From Bradyrhizobium elkanii USDA 76 (lineage in GTDB: Bacteria > Pseudomonadota > Alphaproteobacteria > Rhizobiales > Xanthobacteraceae), in contig NZ_CP066356.1 of assembly GCF_023278185.1 (NCBI RefSeq), positions 3,774,001-3,838,000 of the forward strand: a stretch of DNA of 64,000 nucleotides. Direction: 5' to 3'. Below are positions 34,788 through 42,707 of this stretch, piece by piece. Position 1 is the stretch's first letter, and every line of letters starts with the position of its first letter. A model generated the notes under the pieces. It searched no databases. It had not been told where the DNA came from and worked only from the letters and a program-made list of their open reading frames with translations. Both the position numbers and the translations under genes were made by a program.

Positions 34788-36388
34788 AATTCGGTCCCGC
34801 CAGTCCGGCCGACGCGATTGGCGGCGTCACCGTTCACACCCTCCGCCAGGGCGCGCTGGTGCTCAAAAAGGGCACCACGATCGGCCCCGCCGAGGTCGAG
34901 GCGCTGACCAAGGCCGGCGTCGACGAGATCGTCGTGGTGCGGCTCGACGAGGGCGACGTCTCCGAGGACGCCGCGGCCGCCAGCATCGCGCAGGCGGTGG
35001 CGGGCGAGGGCGTCAATGTCGAGCGCGCCTTCACCGGCCGCGCCAACCTGTTCGCGGCGCGCCCCGGCGTGCTGGTGATCGATCGCGCCGCGGTCGACCG
35101 CATCAACGACGTCGACGAGGCCATCACCTTCGCAACCCTTGCCGCGTTCAAGCCGGTGGTCGAAGGCGAGATGATCGCGACCGTCAAGCTGATCCCGTTC
35201 GGCGTCGAGGGGCGCTTACGCGATGCCGCCGTTGCGGTCGCCGGTAAGGATACGCTGCGGATCGCGCCCTATGTGATCCGGAAGGTCGGCGTGGTCTCGA
35301 CGCTGCTGCCGGGCCTCGCGCCGAAGGTGATCGACAAGACGCTGCGCGTCACCGCCGAGCGGCTCGCGCCGGCCGGCGCCACCATCATCGCCGAGCGCCG
35401 CGTGCCGCATGACGAAACCGTGCTCGCCGCCTCGATCAAGGAATTGCTCGGGCTGGGCGCCGAGCTCGTCATCGTGTTCGGGGCGTCCGCGATCGCCGAC
35501 CGCCGCGACGTGATTCCGGCTGCGATCACCGAGATCGGCGGCGCGGTCGAGCATTTCGGCATGCCGGTCGATCCGGGCAATCTGCTGCTGATCGGCAGCG
35601 CCGGCGGCGTGCCGGTGCTTGGCGCGCCGGGCTGCGCGCGCTCGCCGGTCGAGAACGGCTTCGACTGGGTCTTGATGCGGCTGCTCGCCGGCATCAAGGT
35701 GAAGCGGTCGGATCTCACCGGTATGGGCGTCGGGGGACTTCTGATGGAGATCGTGACGCGGCCGCAGCCGCGCACCGTGCCGGACACCGAAGGCAACCGC
35801 AACGTCGCCGCGATCGTGCTCGCCGCCGGCCGCTCGACCCGGATGGGTGGCCCGAACAAGCTGCTCGCCGAGCTCGACGGCAAGAAGCTCGCGCGCATCG
35901 TCGCCGAGCAGGCGCTGGCGTCGAAGGCCTCCGAGGTGATCGTTGTCACCGGGCATCAGGCCGAACTGGTCGAGCAGGCGCTCGATGGCCTCAAGGTCAA
36001 GTTCGTCCGCAACCCGGATTTCGCGGGCGGCCTCGCCAGTTCGGTGAAGGCGGGCATTGCGGCGGTGTCCGACAGCGCCGATGGCGCGATCGTCTGCCTC
36101 GGCGACATGCCGCTGATCGATGCGAAGCTGATCGACCGCCTGATCGAGACCTTCGCGCCGGACCGCGGCCATCTGATCGCGGTCCCGGTCAGCGAGGGCC
36201 GCCGCGGCAATCCGGTGCTGTGGTCGCGGCGCTTCTTCAAGGAACTGATGACGCTCGACGGCGACATCGGCGCCCGTCACTTGATCACCAAGCATGCCGA
36301 GGTGGTCGCCGAGGTCCCGGTCGAAGGCGACAGCGCCTTCCTCGACATCGACACGCCGCAGGCGCTGGAAGCTGCGCGGCGGGGCTAA
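34784..36388 (+). CDS. Fused MoeA-like molybdopterin-binding and MobA-like nucleotidyltransferase protein
   Basis: A 534-residue two-domain protein. Residues about 1-335 resemble a molybdopterin-binding (MoeA/CinA-like) domain with VFGASAIADRRDVIPAAI and AGGVPVLGAPGCARSPVENGFDW. Residues about 345-530 form an NTP-transferase like MobA/MocA: IVLAAGRSTRMGGPNKLL, a VTGHQAELVEQAL strand, CLGDMPLID with the metal-binding Asp, and RGNPVLWSRR. MocA adds CMP to molybdopterin to give the cytosine dinucleotide cofactor used by CoxL-type enzymes. So this gene probably finishes the cofactor for the cluster's missing catalytic subunit. Confidence 0.9.
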   Translation: MKFGPASPADAIGGVTVHTLRQGALVLKKGTTIGPAEVEALTKAGVDEIVVVRLDEGDVSEDAAAASIAQAVAGEGVNVERAFTGRANLFAARPGVLVIDRAAVDRINDVDEAITFATLAAFKPVVEGEMIATVKLIPFGVEGRLRDAAVAVAGKDTLRIAPYVIRKVGVVSTLLPGLAPKVIDKTLRVTAERLAPAGATIIAERRVPHDETVLAASIKELLGLGAELVIVFGASAIADRRDVIPAAITEIGGAVEHFGMPVDPGNLLLIGSAGGVPVLGAPGCARSPVENGFDWVLMRLLAGIKVKRSDLTGMGVGGLLMEIVTRPQPRTVPDTEGNRNVAAIVLAAGRSTRMGGPNKLLAELDGKKLARIVAEQALASKASEVIVVTGHQAELVEQALDGLKVKFVRNPDFAGGLASSVKAGIAAVSDSADGAIVCLGDMPLIDAKLIDRLIETFAPDRGHLIAVPVSEGRRGNPVLWSRRFFKELMTLDGDIGARHLITKHAEVVAEVPVEGDSAFLDIDTPQALEAARRG

Positions 36389-36398
36389 ACACTATCCG

Positions 36399-36521
36399 CG
36401 TCGTCCCGGCGAAGGCCGGGACCCATTACCACCAATCGTTGTTGTTGGTGGGACAGCGGCCAGAGCCTCGCGCAATCATCACCATCGGTGGCTATGGGTC
36501 CCGGCCTTCGCCGGGACGACG
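36399..36521. repeat. MITE-like element with perfect 28-bp inverted ends
   Basis: Arms at 36399-36426 and 36494-36521 are exact reverse complements (CGTCGTCCCGGCGAAGG...), enclosing 67 bases. It is a dispersed intergenic repeat type. It begins ten bases past the MoeA/MobA-like stop codon. Confidence 0.85.
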
Positions 36522-36609
36522 AGTGGATAGAACTCGCCCTCAACCCGTCATTCACCATCTGGAAACGACCCCTGCGTACAGTCCGCGCCGGGCCTTGGGG
36601 GATTTCCGC

Positions 36610-37017
36610 TTGATCATTTCGACCGCCGCCGCGCAGCGTCGCGCGCTGACGATTCTCGTCCTGACATTGCTGCTCGGCGCCACGCGTTTCTCGGTGGAAA
36701 CCTTCGTGCCCAAGGCGCGCGCGGCTGGCGCGTTCGCGGTCGGCAAGTGCGGAGCTTACGGCCAGGCCTATGACTATCCGGCGGAAGGCGCGGCGCGTGC
36801 CGCGGCGCTGAAGCAGTGCAAGGGCGATTGCACCACCGTGACCATGAAGCGGGCCTGCGCCGCGCTCTCGATCGACATGAAAAATCCCTGCGGCGCCCAT
36901 GGCTATGCCGTGGCGCCGAATATCTCGAGCTCGCTCAATGCCGCGACCAAGAAGTGCTACGACTATGGCGGCAAGGAATGCGTGATCCGCGCCTGGGCCT
37001 GCGACGCCAAGGGGTAG
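36610..37017 (+). CDS. Exported cysteine-rich DUF4189-like protein
   Basis: A 135-residue protein starting at a TTG with a GGGGGA site seven bases upstream. The N-terminus (ALTILVLTLLLGATRFS) is a signal or anchor helix, with probable cleavage after AARAAG-type residues near 40. The mature part has eight Cys residues in a pattern CGAYGQAYDY, QCKGDC, CAALSIDMKNPCGAHGYAVAP, CYDYGGKECVIRAWACD, suggesting four disulfides in the periplasm. It resembles DUF4189 domains. The function is unknown. Confidence 0.7.
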   Translation: MIISTAAAQRRALTILVLTLLLGATRFSVETFVPKARAAGAFAVGKCGAYGQAYDYPAEGAARAAALKQCKGDCTTVTMKRACAALSIDMKNPCGAHGYAVAPNISSSLNAATKKCYDYGGKECVIRAWACDAKG

Positions 37018-37064
37018 GGCAGTCGCCGCAATCCGCCTGGTGGGCAAAGCGCGCTGCCGCGCGC

Positions 37065-38282
37065 TCAGACGGCGCCATAGAAGTGCCGGTATTGCCAGGC
37101 GGCGTCGCGCTCCAATTGATCTTCAGACCACGATTGATCTTTGAACCGCATGACCGACATCGGCGATAGATCGACGGGCGGGTTGCCGTCCACGATCCAG
37201 GCCGCAAGCGCCTCGCCGACGGTCGGCGAGATCGACAGACCGGCGACGTTGCACCCGCTTGCAAAATAGAAGCCGGCCACGCCAATGGCTGGGCCGAGAA
37301 TATGATGGCCGTCGGCGGTCATGGTCGGAATGCCGCCGCGAAACTCCCGCACCTTGGCGGTTTGCAGGAACGGGAGCTGGTCCTTGACCTCATCGGCGGC
37401 GGCATGAAGCACTCCGATGTCGAGCGGCATGTCCTTGACGTCGAAGCCGGCGCCAAGCGACTGCATGTCGAAGAAGCGCGGCGCTTCCTCGTAGACACCC
37501 CACAGGAAACCGCCCTGACACGGGCGGGCATAAACCGCGGCATCCATGATGCGGATCATCGGCAAGTCGGCACGGACGCCATCCAAAGGCTCGGTGACGA
37601 TCAATTGCTGCCGGGTCGGCACCAGCGGCACGCGAATCCCGCTCGCCTCCGCGACCTGCCGCGTCCACGCACCGGCCGCATCGACGACAACCGGACTTTC
37701 AATGACGCCGTTCGCGGTGGTCAAGCCGATCACGGTGCCGCCGACGATGTTGACGGCGCGCACGTCGGTCTTCGGCAGCAAGGTTGCACCGTTGGCCGCG
37801 GCGGCTGTGGCGAAACCGACGGCAACCTGCGCCGGGTCGAAATACCGGTCGTCGCCGATCCGCATCGCTGCGACGACACCCGTCGGCTGCAAGAACGGAT
37901 TGAGACCGCTCGCCTGTTCCGGAGAGATCAGCTCGACATCGAGGCCGGTGCGGCGTCCGCGCTCGAAGTCGTCCTCGATCACTTCGGCGTCCTGTGGCCG
38001 GCGCGCAACCTTCAGGCTGCCCGAATGCACCCAGTCGAGCGGCTGGCCGGTTTCTTCCGTGAACGCCTCGATCTTGCGGCATGCGTCCTTGATGAGGCCA
38101 ATCATCAAGTCGCTCTTGCGTGCGCAACTCACCATGCCTGCCGCGCGGGGGGAGGTTTGCGATCCGATCGCATGCTTGTCGACAAGGGCGACGCTGAGAC
38201 CGCCGCGCTTGCTCAGATAATAGGCTGTGGCCGCGCCCAATCCGCCCGAACCAATAACAACAACATCGGCCTTGCTGATCAT
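37065..38282 (-). CDS. FAD-dependent oxidoreductase, DAO family
   Basis: A 405-residue flavoprotein of the D-amino acid oxidase/sarcosine oxidase/glycine oxidase family. The N-terminal dinucleotide motif VVVIGSGGLGAATAYYLSKRG and the C-terminal FAD-contact segment FYFASGCNVAGLSISPTVGEALA are clear. It would oxidise a secondary or primary amine of an amino acid. No partner subunits (soxA, soxD, soxG) adjoin, so it is probably monomeric. The substrate is unknown. Confidence 0.88.
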   Translation of the reverse strand: MISKADVVVIGSGGLGAATAYYLSKRGGLSVALVDKHAIGSQTSPRAAGMVSCARKSDLMIGLIKDACRKIEAFTEETGQPLDWVHSGSLKVARRPQDAEVIEDDFERGRRTGLDVELISPEQASGLNPFLQPTGVVAAMRIGDDRYFDPAQVAVGFATAAAANGATLLPKTDVRAVNIVGGTVIGLTTANGVIESPVVVDAAGAWTRQVAEASGIRVPLVPTRQQLIVTEPLDGVRADLPMIRIMDAAVYARPCQGGFLWGVYEEAPRFFDMQSLGAGFDVKDMPLDIGVLHAAADEVKDQLPFLQTAKVREFRGGIPTMTADGHHILGPAIGVAGFYFASGCNVAGLSISPTVGEALAAWIVDGNPPVDLSPMSVMRFKDQSWSEDQLERDAAWQYRHFYGAV

Positions 38283-38594
38283 GATGCAATGCCCTGAAAT
38301 ATGCTGATGGTCATCGAACGCCCGAAGCCTACTACGCGGCGCAGGACCTGACTATTGCTTTCCGCCCCGGCACGGGCGCCGAGCCTTTGCGACGTCGCAC
38401 GGCTAGCGGTCGACGTGTGGGTGGAGCTTCTTCGCCGCAGCGATATCAGCTTCGCCAGCCGCGATGTCGCCGTTCAGGCGGGCAGGGTCCGCACGTGGGT
38501 TGCTTAAGAAACTAACGTCAGCACCTGGCGGGCAGATGAGGGATGCGCGGTCAGAACTGGCATTTGTCGTCAACCTGCGGATAGATTTATCGCC
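38283..38594. other. 312-base gene-free stretch
   Basis: This lies between two divergent genes and should hold their promoters. A minus-strand stretch ending at 38403 (translated as ...LNGDIAAGEADIAAAKK...) reads like protein but has no start codon, so it may be a remnant. No repeat or hairpin stands out. Confidence 0.4.
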
Positions 38595-39005
38595 ATGCAG
38601 TTCGACACCAAGATCGCGGTCGTGATCCGCACCGACCTGGAAGTCTGGCAGAAGCTCAACGTGGCGTCGTTTCTTGCCGGCGGCATCGCCGCTTCCTTTC
38701 CCGAATGCATCGGCGAGAATTACGAGGACGGCTCGGGGACCAGATATCTCTCTTTGATCGGCCAGCCGATCCTGATCTACGGCGCCGACGGGCCTGCGCT
38801 GTCGCGGGCGCTGGAGCGCGCGCTGGCGCGCAACGTGCAGCCGGCGCTTTACACCGAGGACATGTTCAGGACCACGCATGACGCCGCCAACCGCGAGGTG
38901 GTGAAGGCGGTCGCGCGCAGCGAGCTCAATCTGGTCGGCCTCGCCATTCGCGCCGAGCGCAAGGTGGTCGACAAGGTCCTCGACGGGCTGAAGTTTCACA
39001 CGTAG
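38595..39005 (+). CDS. DUF2000 family protein
   Basis: A 136-residue protein that matches DUF2000: it opens FDTKIAVVIRTDLEVWQKLNVASFLAGGIA and contains QPILIYGADG and YTEDMF segments. The family is thought to have a peptidyl-tRNA hydrolase II-like fold; its function is not established. It is cytoplasmic and a single gene. Confidence 0.85.
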   Translation: MQFDTKIAVVIRTDLEVWQKLNVASFLAGGIAASFPECIGENYEDGSGTRYLSLIGQPILIYGADGPALSRALERALARNVQPALYTEDMFRTTHDAANREVVKAVARSELNLVGLAIRAERKVVDKVLDGLKFHT

Positions 39006-39034
39006 CGGACAGCGCGCGTAGCGCAGTCCGGCGC

Positions 39035-39823
39035 TTATCGGCTCGCCTCCTTGTCCGGCATGATCTGCAGCAGCGGCGTCGGCGCAATCGATATCTGACC
39101 GGTGAATGGTCGATCGTGCGCGGCGATCAGCAGAACCGATGTGGCCACGCCGGTCGCGAACAGTCCCATCGCGATGGCGGACCCCAACCGGTTGTCGCAA
39201 TGAACAAGGGCGATGACCAATAGCTCGCAGATGGCCTGAAGGTAGAGGCACCACCATTTGATCGAGTCGACTTCGGTCTGGCTGACGATGATCCGTTGTC
39301 GTCGGGCATCGAGTGCCGAATTCAGATTGGTGATGATCTCGTGCTGCGTCGTCTGCTGGCCCGGGTTTTGCGCGGGCGTTGACACGACAAGCCGCAACGC
39401 CGCGGTCAGCGCGGCAGGCGCTGCCTTGAGCGATGCGGCCTGGCGCGCCATCATCGGCCATTCCACGGCGACCGTTTCCTCGATGTAGTCGCGAACGAGG
39501 CCGCGCAGGCGCGCCTCCTGCTCCGGCGGCAGGCCGCCGGCGAGCAAGATGACCGCGCGCAACGAACTGGCTTCGCGGCTCACCGCCGCGGCGGCGCGAT
39601 CGCTGTCACTCCAGACCTGTGCCGCGGTGAACGCGACAAACAGGCCGAAAAGGATGCCGAGCACCGGCAACATGCCGGGAGAGATCGATTTGAAGGACGT
39701 TGCGCGCTCCTTGGTCGACAGGATCGCAACGCCTGCGAAAATGAGAATGGCAACAAGATAGGTGAAGCCGAAGACGATGAAGGCCATCCACGGCACAGAA
39801 AGGTTGTGTAGCCAATCGCTCAT
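39035..39823 (-). CDS. DUF4239 (bestrophin-like) membrane protein
   Basis: A 262-residue membrane protein with two N-terminal helices (about residues 12-34 and 48-68) and two C-terminal helices (about 190-235), enclosing a soluble loop with SDRAAAAVSREASSLRAVILLAGGLP. This is the plan of DUF4239, sometimes called bestrophin-like; an ion-channel role has been suggested for relatives but not shown. The ATG at 39823 has a GGGGGA site; the open frame upstream runs into repeat sequence. Confidence 0.85.
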   Translation of the reverse strand: MSDWLHNLSVPWMAFIVFGFTYLVAILIFAGVAILSTKERATSFKSISPGMLPVLGILFGLFVAFTAAQVWSDSDRAAAAVSREASSLRAVILLAGGLPPEQEARLRGLVRDYIEETVAVEWPMMARQAASLKAAPAALTAALRLVVSTPAQNPGQQTTQHEIITNLNSALDARRQRIIVSQTEVDSIKWWCLYLQAICELLVIALVHCDNRLGSAIAMGLFATGVATSVLLIAAHDRPFTGQISIAPTPLLQIMPDKEASR

Positions 39824-39849
39824 AGGTGTTTCCCCCAGCCGATCGCTTG

Positions 39850-40010
39850 TATCAAAATCCCCCCGATCTTGCCGGGGAGAGCACGAAGTGAGCCGTAGCG
39901 CATCGCGCAGGGAAAGCCGGATTGCTCCGGTTACACCTGTGGTGCCGCCCCTGCGCCTTCTTGTTGCACAGGGCCCGTGGGTACGATCGGCAACCGACTT
40001 TTCCTGCGCC
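39850..40010. repeat. Copy of a dispersed intergenic repeat
   Basis: The minus strand of this stretch reads like a repeat seen many times in Bradyrhizobium genomes, whose spurious translation contains HHRCNRxNPAFPAR; here the same words appear in one frame. It occupies much of the 354-base gap 39824-40177. Recognition is from memory and needs a genome search. Confidence 0.5.
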
Positions 40011-40148
40011 ATCTGTTCTCCCGAGAGACGGAAATAAAGCAGCAAACTCGGGCATTTGCGGCACGAGATCGCGAACCGATGCGCACCCAAAGAAGCCGCG
40101 AAGGCCGGCAGGAACGCTTCCGGCCGGCAGACGTTTTCCCTGAACGCA

Positions 40149-40179
40149 TTGACAATGACTGACTGGTCAGTCATATTAT
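40149..40179 (+). promoter_or_regulatory. Operator and promoter of the TetR/HlyD/ABC operon
   Basis: A perfect inverted repeat, ATGACTGAC-TG-GTCAGTCAT (40155-40174), lies between a consensus -35 TTGACA (40149-40154) and a -10-like TATTAT (40174-40179), spacing 19. A TetR dimer here would block RNA polymerase. The arrangement fits autorepression by the TetR gene that follows, as in cecR-ybhGFSR systems. The -10 overlaps the first in-frame ATG (40178). Confidence 0.8.
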
Positions 40180-40912
40180 GGTCATGACAAAGCGCATCGA
40201 AAGAGCGACCCGCTCCCGGCTTGCCAAGCGCCGGACCACCACGATCCGGGCTGCCGCGGCGAGGATCCCGAAGGTGGCCTCGGCAAAGCTGCCTGAGCCG
40301 AAGCCCGCCGCGAACCGCGCCGAGAAATCGGCGGAGCGGCGCGCTGCGATCGTCGCGGCGGCGATGGACGAGTTCATCGCGCGCGGCTTTGCCGCGACGC
40401 GGCTCGACGATGTCGCCAAGCGGGCGGGCGTCGCCAAGGGCACGCTCTATCTGTACTTCAAGGACAAGGAATCGATGTTCGAGGAGCTGATCCGCACCGC
40501 CGTCGTGCCTTTGGTCAATCGCATGGCCGCGCCGCCCACCATCACCGGCCCGGTGCGCGATGCGGTGGAGAGGTTTGCCGAGACCTTCATCCGCGAGATC
40601 GTGTCGACCCGGCGCGGCGACATCGTCCGCCTGATCGTCTCCGAAGGGCCGCGCTTCCCGGCGATCGCCGACTTCTATTTCCGCGAGGTGGTGTCGAAGG
40701 GGATGGCCGCGATGCAGGCGCTGATCCAGCTCGCGATTACGCGCGGCGAGATCAGGCAGCGCCAGCTCGCGCAGTTTCCCCAGCTCGTCGTGGCGCCCGC
40801 GATCGTCGCGGTGATCTGGCAGAGCCTGTTTGCCCGGCACGCGCCGCTCGATGCCCTCGCGATGTTCAAGGTTCATCTCGATCTGATCTTCGGCGAACGG
40901 AGCAAGACATGA
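40178..40912 (+). CDS. TetR-family regulator of the downstream exporter
   Basis: A regulator of up to 244 residues. The helix-turn-helix is in the middle third: AAIVAAAMDEFIARGFAATRLDDVAKRAGVAKGTLYLYFKDKE. The first 55 residues are basic, low-complexity and unlike TetR proteins. The first ATG (40178) lies within the probable -10 hexamer, and 40184 precedes any likely transcript start. A GTG at 40274 with a GAGG motif upstream would give a normal 212-residue TetR, so the real start may be there. The stop overlaps the HlyD-like start (ATGA). Gene order TetR-HlyD-ABC ATPase-ABC permease matches E. coli cecR(ybiH)-ybhGFSR, linked to drug sensitivity. Confidence 0.85.
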   Translation: MVMTKRIERATRSRLAKRRTTTIRAAAARIPKVASAKLPEPKPAANRAEKSAERRAAIVAAAMDEFIARGFAATRLDDVAKRAGVAKGTLYLYFKDKESMFEELIRTAVVPLVNRMAAPPTITGPVRDAVERFAETFIREIVSTRRGDIVRLIVSEGPRFPAIADFYFREVVSKGMAAMQALIQLAITRGEIRQRQLAQFPQLVVAPAIVAVIWQSLFARHAPLDALAMFKVHLDLIFGERSKT

Positions 40913-41706
40913 CCGGCTCGCGCATCATGAAGCTCGTGACCGCAGTGGCCCTGGCGGCGGCGCTGGCCGGCTGCCAGGAGAAGCGCGATCCCGGCTTCCA
41001 GGGCTGGGTCGAGGCCGACATGATCTTCGTCAGCCCCGATGAATCCGGCCGCGTCATCAAGCTCAACGTGCGCGAGGGCGACGAGGTCAAGCCCGGCGAT
41101 CTGCTCTATTCGGTCGACGATGATTTGCAGCGCGCCGATCTCAACCAGAACAACGCGACCCTCGCCAACGCGCGGCAGAGCTATGACCGCGCCGCCTCGC
41201 TGCGCGGCACCGGCGCCGGCACCCAGGCTAGCCTGGATTCCGCGGTCTCGGCGCTGCGCGTTGCGGAGGCGCGGGTCAACACCTCGCAGACCCGGCTCGA
41301 CCGCCGCAAGGGCTTTGCGCCGATCGCGGGCTCGATCCAGCAGATCTATTTCCGCGAGGGCGAGATGGTGCAGGCGCAGCGCCCGGTGCTGTCGATCATG
41401 CCGCCCGGCAACATGAAGCTGCGCTTCTTCGTGCCGGAGACCGAGCTGCCGAAGCTCGCGCTCGGCGACGAGGTGAGGGTGACCTGCGACAATTGCGCCG
41501 CCGACCTCACGGCAAAGATCTACTTCATCGCCACCACCGCGGAATACACGCCGCCGGTCATCTACAGCCTCGATGAGCGCAACAAGCTGGTCTATCTGAT
41601 CCAGGCGCGGCCAAGCCGGCCCGATGTGCTGCGCGTCGGTCAGCCGATCAGCATCTACCTCAATCCCAAGACCACCCCCAAGACGCCGGTGGCGGACCGC
41701 AGATGA
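40909..41706 (+). CDS. HlyD/YbhG-type membrane fusion lipoprotein
   Basis: A 265-residue periplasmic adaptor. The N-terminus is a lipoprotein signal ending in LAGC (Cys22), so it is probably lipid-anchored. A biotinyl-lipoyl half-motif (SGRVIKLNVREGDEVKPGDLLYSVD) is followed by a short coiled-coil (RADLNQNNATLANARQSYDRAASL) and the second half-motif (GFAPIAGSIQQIYFREGEMV), then a beta-barrel domain. It would link the ABC transporter to an outer-membrane channel. It overlaps its neighbours by four bases on each side. Confidence 0.9.
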   Translation: MTGSRIMKLVTAVALAAALAGCQEKRDPGFQGWVEADMIFVSPDESGRVIKLNVREGDEVKPGDLLYSVDDDLQRADLNQNNATLANARQSYDRAASLRGTGAGTQASLDSAVSALRVAEARVNTSQTRLDRRKGFAPIAGSIQQIYFREGEMVQAQRPVLSIMPPGNMKLRFFVPETELPKLALGDEVRVTCDNCAADLTAKIYFIATTAEYTPPVIYSLDERNKLVYLIQARPSRPDVLRVGQPISIYLNPKTTPKTPVADRR

Positions 41707-42662
41707 ACGGCGGCTCCACCAGCGCGCGGTCCGACGCACCCTCCATCGCCATCGATGTGAAGGGCCTGACCAAGTCGTTCGGCGGACGCGAGGTCGTCCA
41801 TGATCTGTCGATGCAGGTCAAGCGCGGCTCGATCTACGGCTTCCTCGGTCCCAACGGCAGCGGCAAGACCACCACCATCCGCATCCTGTGCGGCCTGCTG
41901 ACGCCCGACAGCGGCGAGGGTACCTGCCTCGGCTACGACATCCGGCGCGATGCCGACAAGATCAAGCGCAAGGTCGGCTACATGACGCAGCGCTTCAGCC
42001 TGTACCAGGATCTGTCGGTGCGCGAGAATCTCGAATTCGTGGCGCGGCTCTATGGCATGCCGGACGCGCGCGGCGCCGCGGCCGACATGATCGCGCGCAT
42101 CGGCCTGAAGGGGCGCGAGGAGCAACTCGCCGGCGAACTGTCCGGCGGCTGGAAGCAGCGGCTGGCGCTCGGCGCCTGCACGCTGCCCAATCCGCAACTG
42201 CTGCTGCTGGACGAGCCGACAGCCGGCGTCGATCCCAAAGCGCGGCGCGATTTCTGGAACGAGATCCACGCGCTTGCCGCCGAAGGCCTCACCGTGCTGG
42301 TCTCGACTCACTACATGGACGAGGCCGAGCGCTGTCACGAGATCGCCTACATCGCCTACGGCCATCTCCTGGCGCATGGCACCGTGGACGAGGTGATCGC
42401 GAAGTCCAAGCTGTCGACCTGGACGGTGACCGGCGAGGATTTCAACGGGCTGATGGCCGAGCTGGCGGGCAAGCCGGGCGTCGACATGGCGGCGCCGTTC
42501 GGCACCAGCCTGCACGTCTCGGGTCGCGACAAGGCGGCGCTCGAGGCCGCGATCGCGCCCTATCGGGACAATTCGAAATGGCATTGGCAGGCCAGCGAGC
42601 CGTCGCTCGAAGACGTCTTCATCGACCTGATGGGGCGCTCCAAGGATAACTTCCAAGGATAG
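41703..42662 (+). CDS. ABC exporter ATPase (YbhF/CcmA-like)
   Basis: A 319-residue single-domain ABC ATPase with Walker A FLGPNGSGKTTTIRIL, signature GELSGGWKQRLALG, Walker B LLLLDEPTAGVDPKARRDFW and H-loop VSTHYMDEAERC. It is half the length of E. coli YbhF, which has two ABC domains. Its last codons (encoding SKDNFQG) are part of a 13-base tandem repeat that runs into the intergenic region. It powers the permease encoded next. Confidence 0.93.
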   Translation: MNGGSTSARSDAPSIAIDVKGLTKSFGGREVVHDLSMQVKRGSIYGFLGPNGSGKTTTIRILCGLLTPDSGEGTCLGYDIRRDADKIKRKVGYMTQRFSLYQDLSVRENLEFVARLYGMPDARGAAADMIARIGLKGREEQLAGELSGGWKQRLALGACTLPNPQLLLLDEPTAGVDPKARRDFWNEIHALAAEGLTVLVSTHYMDEAERCHEIAYIAYGHLLAHGTVDEVIAKSKLSTWTVTGEDFNGLMAELAGKPGVDMAAPFGTSLHVSGRDKAALEAAIAPYRDNSKWHWQASEPSLEDVFIDLMGRSKDNFQG

Positions 42663-42706
42663 CTTCCAAGGATAATTTTCAAGGATAATTTTCAAGGATA
42701 GGTTCC
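42642..42706 (+). repeat. Five tandem 13-base repeats spanning a stop codon and a ribosome site
   Basis: Five contiguous 13-base units of the form AAGGATAnnTTCC or AAGGATAATTTTC (42642-42706). The ATPase stop codon (42660-42662) falls in the second unit. The AAGGA of the fifth unit, ending nine bases before the permease ATG at 42708, is its ribosome site. Each unit therefore carries a Shine-Dalgarno-like motif. Thirteen is not a multiple of three. Confidence 0.92.
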
Positions 42707-42707
42707 G

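Noticed and set aside
38403..38520. A protein-like minus-strand tail ending at 38403
   Set aside because: No start codon or ribosome site; the upstream frame is antisense to the DUF2000 gene. It may be a remnant but cannot be supported as a gene.
42642..42706. Short tandem repeats considered as a CRISPR array
   Set aside because: The 13-base units are contiguous with no spacers and no cas genes are present.
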